NCBI GenBank assembly: GCA_022266195.1
Contig: WHVY01000001.1
Coordinates: 11,222,001 to 11,286,000, forward strand
Origin: Tetranychus cinnabarinus
Taxonomy: Eukaryota; Arthropoda; Arachnida; Trombidiformes; Tetranychidae
Direction of reading: 5' to 3'
DNA length: 64,000 bases
This document shows, one piece after another, positions 12,710 through 27,700 of the stretch (position 1 is the stretch's first letter; each line of letters opens with the position of its first letter). The notes under the pieces are model-generated. The model ran no database searches. It had not been told where the DNA came from and was given only the letters and a program-made list of their open reading frames with translations. The position numbers and the translations under genes were made by a program.

Positions 12710-15700
12710 CTAAATGTTCATTTCCAATTGATTCAAATCGATCGAGTTAATGAGTGTGAAATTTAAATTCATTTCCAAATGTAATTGAACCATCGTGATG
12801 GTAAAGATGACATTTAAGCAACAGGAAACAGGAAAAATTGAGGAAAGTTAAGGAAGGAAATGATAAAAGAAGAGAGAAAAGGGTTAAAAACTTGAGATTT
12901 GTTCATTTTTAGGTGTAAAAAAAGATTCGAAACTCTTAGCAAAGGCTTCACCAATTGGAGTCTCGTTAATGATGATAATAAATTAGGTAAACTTTTAATC
13001 AGTATTTTTACATTTTTTGATATTCTCTTGTTAAAAGTGTTCAGAATTTCGTTTAAATTGAAATTAATGGCTTGTATTTTCCAGAATTGCATGGAATTAG
13101 AAAGAACAAAAAATATCATTTCTTTTCTTTTCCATATTTTTCAGCCTTTTTTTCCCTTCCCTCTAAATGTACAAAATGTATTATCATTATCATTGAGCAC
13201 AAAACACTATTTTGTTATAAATAATCTAATTCCAACTGAATATTATCTTGAAATTTTTTCATGTTAATATTTTACTAGCAAATTAGACTCAATCACTTAT
13301 TCAATGATTGATATTTGGGAAAAGATTTGAATTGGAAAAAGGAAAATTCAGTGAAAAAGAAAAGTAAAAATACAGTAAGCTACCAGATAATGAGAATACC
13401 TTGAAATAGCTTATTTACACTATTCGCCGGGCAACTTATTTTTCTTGATTATTAACTTTCTTTAACTAATCAAATTCAAGATTAATTGCTTTTCAAACTG
13501 ATTTCTTGATTTTCTTCATTGATATTCGGCGAAAGAAAATTAGATTTAGTTAATTAATAATTAAAGAAATTTAAAGGAAATTTGAATTTGATTTAACTCT
13601 TCTATTGAGGGGTCGTTGAAAAATTGATTCTCATTATCTGGTATTCTCATTATCTGGTAGCTTACTGTATTCAAATTCCTAACTCTGAAAATATTAATCT
13701 TAATAAGTCAACTGATTTTGTTTCAATCATTGAAATGGTAAATAATGTTAAAGGTAAACTTCAAGTTTTGGATAAACTTTTCTCGGCTATTTTAAGGTTA
13801 ATTGTGAGTTTCATTGAATCATGAATGGCTGAAAGTCTTCGTTATAATACACTTAACCATGATAAAGTTGAGCAAATTGATTGCAGAATTCAAATGTTGA
13901 TTGATTACATTGAAAGGGGCTTTAATGGTGACTTTAGTCTTGAAGAAATAAGCTGAATCTTTTTTTCCTTTTTTTACTGTTTTCTCCCGAAGAGCACTGA
14001 ACAAATGTTATTGTTGCTGGGAGTGAAAAATATTTTTCAAGTAGAATTGAGAATATCATGAAACAAATGTATATATATTTATCGTACAGATAAAGTTGAA
14101 TTGTCCAGTGATAAGTTAAAGGGACAAAGGAAACAATCAATTACATTTCCTTTTTAGTTCTACCATTGGAAATGTTCTGAGAACGATTTATGTTGTTGCA
14201 AGAAGAAGATAAGGAAAAGGAATAAGAGAAAATTTTGGAGACAATCGACAGTAAAATCAATTGATATCATGATGTAAATATAACTGAGAATTGAAAAGAA
14301 GAACAGAAAAAAAGAAGAAGAAGAAGAGAAAACAAAAAAAGAGGAAAAACAAGTAAAAAAAGAGTGATAAGTTATAAACAAAACGGGATTGAACAACGAT
14401 TGAAAAGTAGTCATCATTTATTCTGAAAAGGAAGATGGCGAAAGATGATGTTCAGGATGATGATCATGAAGAAATGTGTAATACAATTGAAACTTGTTTT
14501 TCCTCATCTTCTTCTTTGTCTTCCCTTTCAACATTTGCTGTCCATAAACAACTACAGGGAGTGAAAAGAGGAGGATAAAGTTTATGGAGGTGAACCTTTG
14601 GTGGTTAAAATAATGCTTTTTTTCCCATCAGTTGATCGCTTTTAAATTTTCACGTTGAATGAGAAATTTAAATGTTCTCATTTGTTTCGTTAATTAGCAA
14701 ATTGTCATTGTTAGGGTAAACTTGACTAGTTGGTTCATCAATTTTGAATGCTTGATGGACACAACATGAACTTGAATGCTGGCAACATGAAAATTGTAAA
14801 TGTTAATCTAAAGTTTTGCATATTTAAACAAATTATGAAATTAAAGGAAAGACATTTGTTTAACATTTTCTGGTTTGCCATTTGGATACTTTGAATGGTA
14901 AAACCAACAAACCTAAAAAGCATCTTTTCTGATGGCGATTCTGCAAAGGAAAACTCGAAATTTTTATTTCAATTTTATATCCAAAAGATTATTCGTTATT
15001 TGTTCAACTTTAATTGTTGCTTATCCTAAATCCTTGATCAAACATCAATGTATTTATAACTTGATAATCATGAGTAGGAAAAGTAAATAAACCAGACTTG
15101 AAGCAGATTCAAATGTAAAAAATGTAAAAATAGTCGGTTAAGAATAGATCAATGGAAGACATTAATAGAAACAAAAGTTGGAGCGAATAAACTTGATTAA
15201 TGGAACATGCGAACTCAAGCAATATGAATGATAAAGTTTATTATTGTTCATTGTTTTCGAATCTCTAATCTTTATTGGATGGAATCTGGAAAATGTTGAT
15301 TTTCTATTTTTTGCATCTCGACCTTTAGGTTGAAGTTTTGACTGGTTTGTCAGATACAAATGCGCTTTATTGATTATCACTGAAATTCTGGGTGACTTAA
15401 AAAGTAGACAGATTCGGTGACTGTCCTTTTAACCAATTGAATGGCATCTAAAAGTGTCTTTGTTTGTTCAATGAAACATTTTGAATCATAAGTTGAGTAT
15501 CCATTTATCATGGATCAGCCATCTTAATCAAAGTTTTGCCTTCTTAATGGAAGAAAAGTGCCTCTAAATGAGATGAATGGAAGACGAAGGAAAGTTGCTT
15601 ACAACATTGAGGAACATGTGAAAGGTTAAGAATTAAGAGGAAGGAGGAAGATGGGGAAGAGAAGGAAGACGAAGGAGAAAATGATGATGATGATGAGGAG

Positions 15701-18700
15701 GAGGGAAGGGAAAGAGGTGGAAATGGAAGGAATAAGATGAACCAGAAGAAGAGGCGAGTGAAGAAAAAAAATCTGGTTAAGTGATCTCAATTCATTGGAC
15801 AGCAATTGATTAGACCAATTTGTTATTTAGTATTTGATTCTAAACATTTCCGAGACTCACTTTTCTTCCCCTCTTTCCTCATCTTCATCTCTATCCTCAT
15901 CCTTCATCCAAACTCTTAACAGAATTAATAGCTTTCACATATCATGACTTTTCCCTTTTCCCTTTAATTCATTGAATCAACCAATTCAGTGAAAGATCCT
16001 ATAATAATAACTGTATTAATAATTGTAACCAATTCATTAACTTCAATCAAATTTGGTTCTAATCAAAGTAAACTTTCACATTCACGTAAAGGTAAAAATG
16101 GAACAAAAGTTTTTCGTTTATCTACAAATTCATTTGGCTTCATAAGCTTTCGATAGACTTTGCATTTCCAATTGATGTTATTTTGCTTTTTGCATGAAAA
16201 GTTGAAATGCATTTGAAGCGATCTTTTGGTGTTGTTTGGTTGGTAAATTGGGTTTAAATGCTTACCTAACATCAAATATTTCCTTTGGATTGTATCGTAT
16301 TCAGGCCAAACTAGATTGTCGAGTTTCTCTTTTGATTGTGTTTTGATTCCATTTGGATTGCTTGATTTGTGAAGTTCGAAGAAAGGTTATTAGTGAGACA
16401 GTTTTTGATTAGAAAGGAATTAATGTTTAGAATATTTACCCAAATTTAACAAAATTAACCCATTGATTGATGGTCATTTCAGATAAAATCAACTCGGGTT
16501 TGCTATAATTGAGGCGAAAGTGTCCTAAAGATTTGGATAAATAATGTTGAGCAAGTGGGGCACCAAACAGGTATGGAAGCTCATCGCCATGGACACAACC
16601 CAATCGAGCTGAATAACCATAGCTTTCAGACTATGACAATAAAGAGATCAAACAAGCGATCATTACTCTCATAGAAAAGAGTTCAAGTCTCCAAACTTAA
16701 TGCAAAGACAGCATTGAAACAATGAATACTTACTTGGTAGACAAAAACATATGAATAAATTGAAGGCGCTTCAATCTTGATTGTTTTATCATTTCCTTTG
16801 ATCCGCTGCAATTGCGATTGAAGTTTCTTGTAATGCAATGAGGCAGCTCGGGTTATCGGGGCAACAACCAAAGCGTCACCAAGAATATCAATAAGGGAAT
16901 CCAAAATATTAATTGGATGCTCAGAAGGAACACTCCAATCAGTATATTCATTAATAAGAGTTAATGAAATAACCTAAAGGCAAGTGGAGCAACAAAAAAC
17001 AATATTCAATAAAAAGGAAAACATTGACACAAGAAAAGCCAAATTAAAATAATACCAATCAACATTCAATTTCAACGCAAAAATTAATGTTAAACCAAAA
17101 ATCAAAAACCAAAAACCCGAAAACAAACAACCAAACCCAAAAACCAAACCAAAACCAAAACTAGAAACAATATTCCATGTTTCAATATGCATTTTCACTG
17201 TTAGTAATTAATTCAATATAAATGTTAATTGTAATTACCTCTTGATAATAATTAACCATATTTCGTACAAGAGTTCGTAAAATGGAATCTCTTTTATCCA
17301 AATCAATTCCTTGTTTCTCTTCATCTTTATTAAATAAAATAGGAGCTTCTACTCTGGTAACACCAAACATTAATTGGTAAGGTTTGTTACCTCCAAAGGC
17401 ATTTTGTTTCATATTGCTATTTACATTATTATCGTTATTATTACCATTATTATTGTTGTTACCGGCACCATTAGAATGGATATTTGTATTAACAGAGTTA
17501 TGGGAATAATGAGAGAATGAAGATGAAGAGGCTTTCTTGATGTTGGCTAAAATTGAGTTAATTGAAGATGAACTATTTACTGATTCCATGACCAACCGAG
17601 GATCAGACGGAACCACAAGGCCATCAATGATGGGACCAAAACCAGAAAGATAAAAGTCATCATCTTCTTCCAGATCAACCTTTAACAATTCAACCATTGA
17701 TTTGGTTCGAAGACAATCTACCATTAAAATGTTGTCATAATTGGGACAGTTAACAGCTTTTGATAAATATTTTGCATAATCTTCAATTCTATGAGAGATT
17801 GCCCATGAACTCAGCGCTGAGCCACTCATCAGGATAACTTTATCAAACAAACCTAAAGGAAAGGAAAGAAAGCGACAAAAAATTAACACCAAAAGTTTCA
17901 TTCAAAAACACATTCTTCGAGTGAATCTTTTACGAAAAAGTTGCGCGAATTCAGCTAATCTGTTCCATCGTTCAAATCGAGTTTTCTAATTGACTCATCA
18001 TTGCCTTTATCAAGAGTATATCATGAACATGGAAGCTGAAAAGAACATGGAAATGAGTAAAATCGAATCATTTTCAATGTTCATTTTTCACGATTCCAGT
18101 AAATTGTATATTTAAGCTTGAAATTGATGGCGAAATTGAATAGCAATTTTGCAATTTTTTTGCTCTTTTAGTTAATACCTTTTCTTCATGATTATCATCT
18201 TGAAACTTATCTGCAGTTTGAAAGGATCGAGAAACGATATGAAAGAATTGAAAGTTCTGAAAGATTTTTCTTTCTCGTGAAATTCAATTGTGAAAAGCAA
18301 AATATAAAGTAAACATATTTAAGTCTATCATGGAGTGAAACAAAAAACGTTTTACTTTTCAGGACAATGATAGACAATCGATAAACATGAATTTCATTGC
18401 CAGTATTCAGTTTATGGAATTGAGTGTAAAAGAAAATTTCAAAGTTAATTGTTTCTACTGTTTATTATTGAACACTTTGAACTTACATCTGACATTTGGC
18501 AAATGAAAGACTTTCTGAAAGATATTGATTTTCGATGATCAGCTCGATTGGTTAACATGATAATTAAGGTGAAAGGTTGGTGAAGTTGGATTCTTTTTGA
18601 ATAATGATCGACTTGCTATTATTGTGCCAACTTTTAATTTCATGTTGTTTTCATTGGCATGACAAAGTGACCAAAAAAGAGTTTCATTGTTACTCATCAC

Positions 18701-21700
18701 TGAACACTTTTCATTTTTATTATGAATTGTTGAAAGAAAACAAGATTAATGAAATTTTCTCAGAATAATTCAATTCTCTTTTTCATGGCAATCTTTTTCA
18801 CTGACAAAGGGAAAATAATCTCATGAAAATGACCATGTTTATGAGTTTTTCTTTCCTTTCTTGGTTGGTCTTTTGTTTAGTATTGAAAATCATGAGTTTC
18901 AACTTTTCTTTAACAACTTTTTCGATTTTCTCGCTTCTTCTTCTCAAAGCTTGACTTTCTATTTGTGTATTACAAATGCGTTACCTTGGCTCATTGGTGA
19001 TATCATTAATAGATTGACGAAAGCGGCACCTCGACTGTGTCCAACCAAAGTGACATTCTTTTCGTCTCCACCAATCTCTTTGATATTATCGTGGATCCAA
19101 TGAAGAGCAGCAATGATGTCCATTAGACCATGATTACCTCGAGTATTACCATCAATTATGGTTGGAAGGAAACCTTAAGATGGATCAATAAGAAATCATT
19201 ATTATTATAATCATTCAGCTTAATCGCAGTTTCAATTGATTCCTTTTCCCTTGAATATTGCAGAAACTCGACTATTATTGAATGGTAACAAATAACCTGA
19301 GCTTATACTCGTGTTGAGCTGCATCAAAATCATCATCAATATTCACTATTCAACTGCAAAATGCAATTGCTAACAGATCGTTTGAGACAATTATAACTGC
19401 AATCGAAGAATGCATTTCAAACTTAGAGTTTTCCAACAAAATTTTCCTAATAAAATTTCAGATCAAACTAAAAATCGAACCTCATTTCTTAATAGCATAA
19501 CAGTAAAACACATTTCTCAAAAGCTTCAAATATATTGGACTTTTCAGCTAGTTTTACGCTTATTCGTGCTTTTAGTTCTCAAGCTATTGAATTCAGATTG
19601 GTTTTGTGAGAAAAACCGATTTCTTTAGGATCAATTTACACTCCAGTTAAGAAACAAATTGCGAAAAATTAACACAAATCTGTTACATTTGCATAACTTG
19701 AGTACTAATTAGTCCGAACAGCGTAAAGACTTCTATCTTCATGTTTTACGTTTGCAAAATGTACATTTGCATTGCAATCTTTCTTTTCGTTACTTTCGTT
19801 ACTTTAATAGAGTTCTAAGTCCTTTCAATGTTTTTTGTGCAAAACCATTGATTCTACTGTTTGCAAAGTCGAACGGAGAAATGTACTGAAATGTTGTAGA
19901 GTAGAAGTAAAAACAAGTTAAAACTGAACTATCATGTGAATGGGTTGAACGAGAAGAGATGATATTTAATAGAAGGGAAGAAACAAGACATTAATGATGA
20001 ACGTTTTAATAAAAAATAATGGTTTGATCACTAAATTACTTACCAAATAATCCAAGACGATAATTAAGAGTTACCACAACAATGTTCCCATAGGCAGCTA
20101 AAATGGTTCCCTCATAAGTATTACCAGATCCCCAATTGTACGATTCACCATGAATAAATACCATTACTGGAAGTTTTTTATCAGAATCTCCTGTACAATG
20201 GAAAGCAACAATAATATATAAAAAAAGTGAAATAACAGAAAAGTAATAACGAAATGATGTTTAGACTGAGAAAACAAAACAGATAATCACTTGTTTTTTG
20301 CTTCTCCGTTTCCATATAAAATAATAATAAGATGGCAATAATCGTAAAGGAAAACAAGGCGAAAAGTTGAAGCAACAAAATTTTCTTACTATTAACGTAA
20401 TTTATTTAATTTGATGACCAATTTTCAAGTGAAAAGTGCGATAACAATTGAAACCAACAAATTGGTGGAAAATGTTGATTGCAAGAAAATGGCTTTTCAT
20501 TAGAATTTAAATCTTCGCCAAACTTTAAATTCATGTTTCAAAACTGAATGCAAACGAATCGAAACAACAACGAAATCAATTTCCATGTTATCTTTGATAA
20601 CTTCAATAATCGCAATCATCAAATTTACTTTTCTTTTTTTACGAACTTTCAAACCTTTTCAACTCTTTTCAACTCTTTTGTTTCAAATATTTTGAATGGA
20701 ATGAAAAGAATCAAATTTCAAATTTATCATGAGAATTTCATTTCAATTTGTCGATTCTGATTAAAAGTAATTTATTTTCCTTTTGTTCATTATTCTTTGT
20801 AAAAGCAAAAGAATATTGTTTCAAGTTTTTTCTTTCGAGAAAATAATATTCTCATTGGAAAAGGTCACAAGAGTTGAGACAATTCTGAAACTTGTTTTTC
20901 TGCGAATTTTGTTTCGTTCAATTTTGGAGAAACTTTCATTTTCGAACTGATCATTCGATTCGCAATTTGCAAATTTACTTTGGGAAAATATTTCTCGACA
21001 TTTGATAGGAAAATCTTTACTATTCCGAGTTACCCTGAAATGGCCCAAGGATAATTACTTGTAAAACAATATTATCTTTCATTACCAGTCGAGTTTTTGT
21101 GCTTTTCATTTTACTTTTTTCAACTTTTCTCAATGTTGTATAATGATAATAAATTGTATGGAATGATATTAAGAAATGTGAAAAAAGGTGAAAACTTGCT
21201 TCAAGTTATTTAACTCAACAACTAAAGGTTAATTCAATATTAAACGTGCTTGAGCTGATATTTTTTTGATTAACAACAAGTCAAAGTGTTATGCTTTGTT
21301 TGTTATCCTTTATTATTGTTATCATTATTTGTACTTTTATTTGTGCTCTTCAATTGTTAAGTACAACAATAAGACACTATAATAAAAATGATGGTAATAA
21401 CAGGCAAAAATGAATGTACAAAGTGATTCATTAGATGAAGAATCAGATCAACTTTTGGTTTTGATAGAAACGTAAAGTTAAGACGAAAATCAGCTTAAAG
21501 CTTATTACCAACGAACTGACTATTGGCACTATAATAACCAATATTCCTGTGAGACCTTAAGGTCTTCTAAAAAGATACAAAAAAACGATTTTGACCAACA
21601 CTAACAACTCAAAGTAAACTCCAGACAAAAGAGATAAATCTTCATTTTACACTTTTCGTCACATACAATGCTTGATATCCATGGACAAGTCCAGATTCAT

Positions 21701-24700
21701 TCAAGATTCATCAACATACATTCAACATTCAAGAACAGCAAAATCGTTCTTCAGTAACTTTCAGTTCGATTTGCAAAAGAAATTGATATTCTCAAGTTTC
21801 TCAGATTTATCGAGAAAAGTTTTTCTTTGGTTAGTTTGAGTTCGATCTGTGAAAGAAATTTATGTTTTCGAGTTTTCTGAACTCGTGCGTTTTGACTTCT
21901 GTTGACATGATTTTGCTCGTTATTTTGATCACGACTTGTGTTTGGTGATGATTGGAATAATTGATATTTACAAATTTTTGAGGTGTGAAAAGTTGAATGG
22001 ATATCAATTCTGATAATGGTGTTAATATGGAATGAATTGCTCAGGAGAATTGGCTGTTTTTGATTGGATTGAACAGTGGAATGCACAGAGAAATAATTAT
22101 CAATAATGATCCACTGCCATTATTGATATCCATTTAGATGTTACAGAAATTAAGTGGTACCTAAAGTTATCGAATTATTGTTAATGGATAAAGTTATCAA
22201 AAGAATGTTCACACAAATTATCATGAGAATTTCATCCAACAACTGATCAACAGTGTTTTCGAGGAAAACGGAAGAAAAAAACTTTTCATTCCAAGTTATT
22301 AATAGTTTATAAAGTTTTATGTAAAAAACTTTTGGCCTTATGAAGTTAAGTGATAAGTAAGATAAAAGTTGAACAAGTTAAATTAATAAGAAATTCATGG
22401 GATTCAGAAAATTGAGAAATCTCTTGAGGGAAAATGTTTGTCATGGAAATCATGGAAATGCTAGAAAAAAGGTTTTTAATTGAAAGCTCATGTGAATGTC
22501 AACTTATTCAATGGATATAAAAAGCATTTAGAACTAATCAGATAAAAAAGAAGATTCATTTTTCGTTCCAATTTCCATTTGAATCTGATTTTTCTACCTC
22601 AAGTTTCAAACTCTTGACTCAATGCTGAAAAGTTCAACGAATTTTCTAACGAAATTTTAAATTCTCTCTCTGTTTCAGCCAACTATGAATTTTCTTCATA
22701 ATTTTCTATTCGATGCTCATTTTCATTCGGATTCATATAAGCAACTTTGTAGACTTCGACGAAAACTTTCTTTCAAAATTCTTCAACTTTGACTTTTATC
22801 GACTAAGAATTTTTTAATCTTAAACTTGAAGGTTCATTAATTACTTTATTCAATCAGTTCATTATCTGATTAGTAATGAGTAAATGCATAGAATTACAAA
22901 AAGAAATTCATTTCTTTGATATTCTTCTGGGAGTGAATTTTGCCTCCCAGTAGAGCTTATTCAAGTTTTACGATTAGAAGTCGCTTTCTTTATGAAGGGA
23001 AACTTTTTATTACTCATTAGTGTCTGGTTAATCAACGAATTCAATTTTATTCTATTTTTAGAGTAAATTTTATCACAAACGTGTTATTGGTTGGATAACT
23101 TGAGAAATGGTATTACATTAGCTCAATGATTTACTGTCAATTTAATCAGATCAAGGAAACGACAAATTGACAGGTCAAATACACTTTTCAGGCATTTGAC
23201 TCTTTTTCATGTTTCATCTTTTCATCGTATATTATTGTCTAAAAATGGTGAAAACCATTTGACAATCAAGACTCACTTGAGTGCAATAAAAATACACTTT
23301 TCAGATTACATTTTTTTGTTCAAAGTCTGAAAGAGTTCAAAGTGAAAAGTTATACAACATGGAATAAAGCTTTTTATTTCAAATTTTTTTTTTCTATTCT
23401 ATTTTTGATTGAGAATAAAGAAAATGTTTCCAACTTTAATTTCATTCCATCACACAATAAATAAAGTCAAATCATTAGATTTTGTGGCAAAATTGTGTCC
23501 AAACAGCGAGTTCCAATAAAAATTTTGCACCAAAGCCGTGACTGCAGTTCCAGAAGTAGTCAGAGCTTAATCAGATCGCTGAGAACGTTTGAACAGGGTT
23601 GAGAGAACTATGGACATTTCAGTCATTCTATGAATCGCCCGAGTAATATCTAGTCTCAGTTCGTCGAAATTACAGAAAATTTATGTTTTATTAACAATTT
23701 ATAAGCTGATTTGTTACGTGTAAGAATGGTTATGTTGAAGGATTAAGTCGACCTAAAAGGGCTTCCTCTTAGCATCACTTTGCATTGAAAATGGATAAAC
23801 TTGTAAATGAACCACAAAAGATCTCAGTTGTACATCAAGCTTTGACAGAATGAATATCAAATTGAAATAAATGATTCATTGAGATAATTATGAACTTTCA
23901 TCTTTACCATTATTATCCTTTTTGTTTGGTATTTTGTTTTCTTTCTTCTGGTTACCAATAAGGAATCAATGAGCAAATTGAATAGCATCTCATTAATGAG
24001 ATCTTCATTATGAGGCCAGCAAATGTTTGTCAAGGTGCAGGAGAAGGCAAAGAAGGCAGAAAAAACCAACTCATTATCATGATTCATAACAAGATATTTT
24101 CTCTTTCAGTTCACGTTATTGGATTGTGTGAAGGTTTTCATTTGTTCGTTAAATTGTGTCTCCATCCAAGAAAAAAAAGTTGCTAGTTCTAGTAGCCAAA
24201 GATAGTAACAGAAATAAAAGCAACTCAACACTGGTAAAAATAATTTGATTGATGATCGCATTCATTTTCATCTTACAAGTATCCATCAAAATTGAGGGAC
24301 AAAAACAGTTATCGACTGCCTTTCAACAATACAGCTTCACAACTTGGAGATACATTTAGATATGTAAAATTTTCCTGTCAATTGTTGTCCAATGACATGC
24401 ATAATTAGCTTAACCTTTTTTAGCTTCTTTCATTTTCCAACCTTTCAACGTCAACGCTGCACTTGAACAGAAGAAGACTGAAAAGACAAGGGAATTGTAA
24501 AAGTAATATTATATTGTAATTTACTTGGTTTGTTTCTTGCTTCAACTTGATCAACTTATTACACTTTTCTGAACAATTGATGAGCTCGGAACAAGCAAGT
24601 TTACCAAACGATTTTTGACTCTCTTCTTCTAGACTCTGGACAATCAGGCAACATGTAAACTTTCAATGATAACATTCAACTTTTCTTCATCTTCTCCTTG

Positions 24701-27700
24701 TTCATGATATGTGATGAGATGCCAACTTCAAGAGATTCTTGTTTACTAGTTACAACCTTTTCGCATCTTCTTCCTCTTCATTTTCATCTTGAAGACATTT
24801 TTCTTGTTCCAAAACAACAAACCTTTCTCCCTTCAATCCAACCTCTTGTACCAACAATTAACTCATCTTAACTGATTCGCACAGATATATTATACAATAA
24901 AGACAATTTAGACTGAAAGTAAACACAACTCATGGTAAACCTGCAAATGACTAGTTCAATTTCAAGCAATTTAATCGATTAATTTGTCAACTAAATTCGC
25001 TGGATGCAATATCAGTCCACTTTTACTCGTCATTTCCATATCAATTGATTGCACTTGACAAACCTTGGCTATTAAATGATTTAATAATTTGAAAGAAACA
25101 ATTGAAGAAGGAAAAAGGAACCAAAAATTATGACTTTTGCCAGTTTCATTATTATTATGCATACAATGGTTGATATTGTTTGATATTATTTTCAGTTGTA
25201 ATTAATATTTGATTCTCATGTGGACATCTTCAAGATAAACAGTAACTTGTAACTTTACAAATAAACGTTTCATTTGAGATATTTTCAGGTTGACCATTCC
25301 TTAATCATCATCATTATCTTTCCGTTTCTTCTTCAATTTCCCTTCTTTCTCTTAGTTTTCACCATTCTCATTTCTTCATGAAAATCACGTTTCACTCCCT
25401 GTTTGAGTTTCCGTTTTCATTCCTCTCAACCATCCAAAACTTTTTCTGTTCAGTGTTTATTTGAAAACCACAAGCAACTCGGACAAATTGTTTAACACAA
25501 AAGTAAAACTAATTTATCAAACAGAATAAAATTTTACCTGCAAACCAACTTCGAACATTGAAGTTAGTAAAGTTTCACTCAGAAACTTGCCAGCTCAACT
25601 TTGAAGCAATAGATATTCATTGTTTCAATATTTCCCCCTTGAATTGTGAATATTTTTCCATAGTTACATTGGATTGCGGTACAAAATTGGTTAAGTTTTA
25701 AAAGAAACAAAAGTTACGAAACTTGCTTGATAAGATTTGGTTTATTGAGGTAAAAGTATCAACCATGGATACGCAATTTACCCAAAAATGTAAAGTTCAT
25801 AACTAAACTATTTTAATGTCAATCTAAAATCGTAATAAAACGATTTCCTCATTTTATTTTCCACTTGCAAATCATGATTGGAGTTCCCAGCATCTCATTT
25901 CTCTACGAGTCAGTCAGGATTTTAGATATTGGTCTGAAGTAAAAATCTAAATGTTTTTAGATGAATACGAGTCACAAAATGGAAACAGCAAAAGCTAGCG
26001 AATTGAACATTATTGCATTCCGTGGTTTATTTTGATTCAAATCAATAAAATTTTATCAATAAACAGATCAATATTTTGTGCTTGGTTTGTCCAAAGAACA
26101 ATTTTATTCTCAATTTTCATGGTTACAGTCTTAAGCTCTTTAAGGCTTGTAACAATCGTCTGTCGATTAACCTCAACTAAGCTTTCATTGTCTATTTTTC
26201 AGTTCATGAAGCTTTAGATTATTCATTCATAATAGTATTGAACTTCGATTCTGTGCTAATAACGATAATCATGAACGGAGACTATCTTTTTTCCTCATGT
26301 TCTTTGCATTGAAAGGTGTCGACAAAAAGCATTGAAAAACAGCGAATATTGCATTTAGAAAAATCGACCTGAAATTGTACTCGACAGTTAATTTAGATTC
26401 TTAAAGTTGGCCACTTTTGCTGGGACTTTTACTCCAACATTTAAGTTAGAAACTTTGATGGAACTGATAAAGAATTAGATTAAAAGTTCATTTTTTGGTT
26501 CATCAAAAGCGTTTCGTTTATGAAGCAATTATTTGAACTGATTATGTTGTCAAAAGGGTTTGAAGCCATGAGAGTTGCAAGTTGAAGTTGGGAAACTTTT
26601 TGGTTTGAAAAGATTTGATTTTATCGAAATGATAAACTTTAAGTAACCATGATGGAAGTAAAACTGAAAAAGATGATGATAAGGTGATGATGCGAATGGT
26701 AAAAGAATCAGGAAAATGAGAAAAAATGAAAATGCATTTTTGTTCTCAACACAACACCAAAAAAAACTATGTAAACCTAATGATCCATATAATGGTCAAG
26801 AAATTTTCAATCCCATTCAAAAGCGATCCTTTTTTCTGTTCTCACAACTTTCAAGATTTAGTTATCACTATACTTTGTTTTTATTGACCATTTAGTTTCA
26901 TCTTTTTTCTTGCTTCTCTCCATCTTAAGATGAAAACTGGCCAATTGTAACAATTTTGCTGCCCATTCAGTGATCATTTTGCTGTTGATTGATTTTTATT
27001 TTTACTGTTTTCTCTCGTTTATCCTTATTGGAACACAGCTCAACAAAGTTAATCATTATTCAATTTGATTATTGCTTAACTAGTGATAGAAATTGATTAT
27101 CAATAATCACTGGGAGTGACCAATGTTTGCCATCATTATGGGAATGATTGGGAAAACGCAAATGGAAAGAGAACGAAAAATGTTTGCATTTTCAGCCAAT
27201 ACTTAATTCAATTGATTGATAATCAAACTAATTCAGCAATCATTAGCAATCAATTAACTAAGGTTCAATCATTTGTGGTGAAGCTAAAATTTGGGTGAAA
27301 ATTAATTGCTTATTGAACAAGTTGATCAGTTTCGTGATTGAATAATCGCAACAAATGTTTCCAAATGTTATCATTTCACTCCCAGTGAATGATGGGAATT
27401 GTTGGAATGTTGAAATGAAATATCAAAAGAGAAACATTTTTAGCAACAATGTAACATGATGGATGATAATCAGTGAATACACAAAGAATGAGGCGAAATT
27501 AGTTTGTAGAAAACTTATTCAAACAGAATTTTGAAATTAATTGTTGATCAATCATTTTTATCAGATTTTTTTTGCTTTTCTTGGAAACATTTCATTGCTT
27601 GGAATGCTTTGCAATGCTTTTCAATGAACCTTTCAACTTGAGATTCTGACTTAACCATGAAAAGATTAACATCTTTAGCTAGCAAGGATTATCTAATCAA

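Noticed and set aside
12814..13267. Two overlapping opposite-strand frames of about 100-120 codons
   Set aside because: They are Phe/Leu/Lys-rich translations of AT-rich intron with no domain; the plus frame stops just before the pogo-like element.
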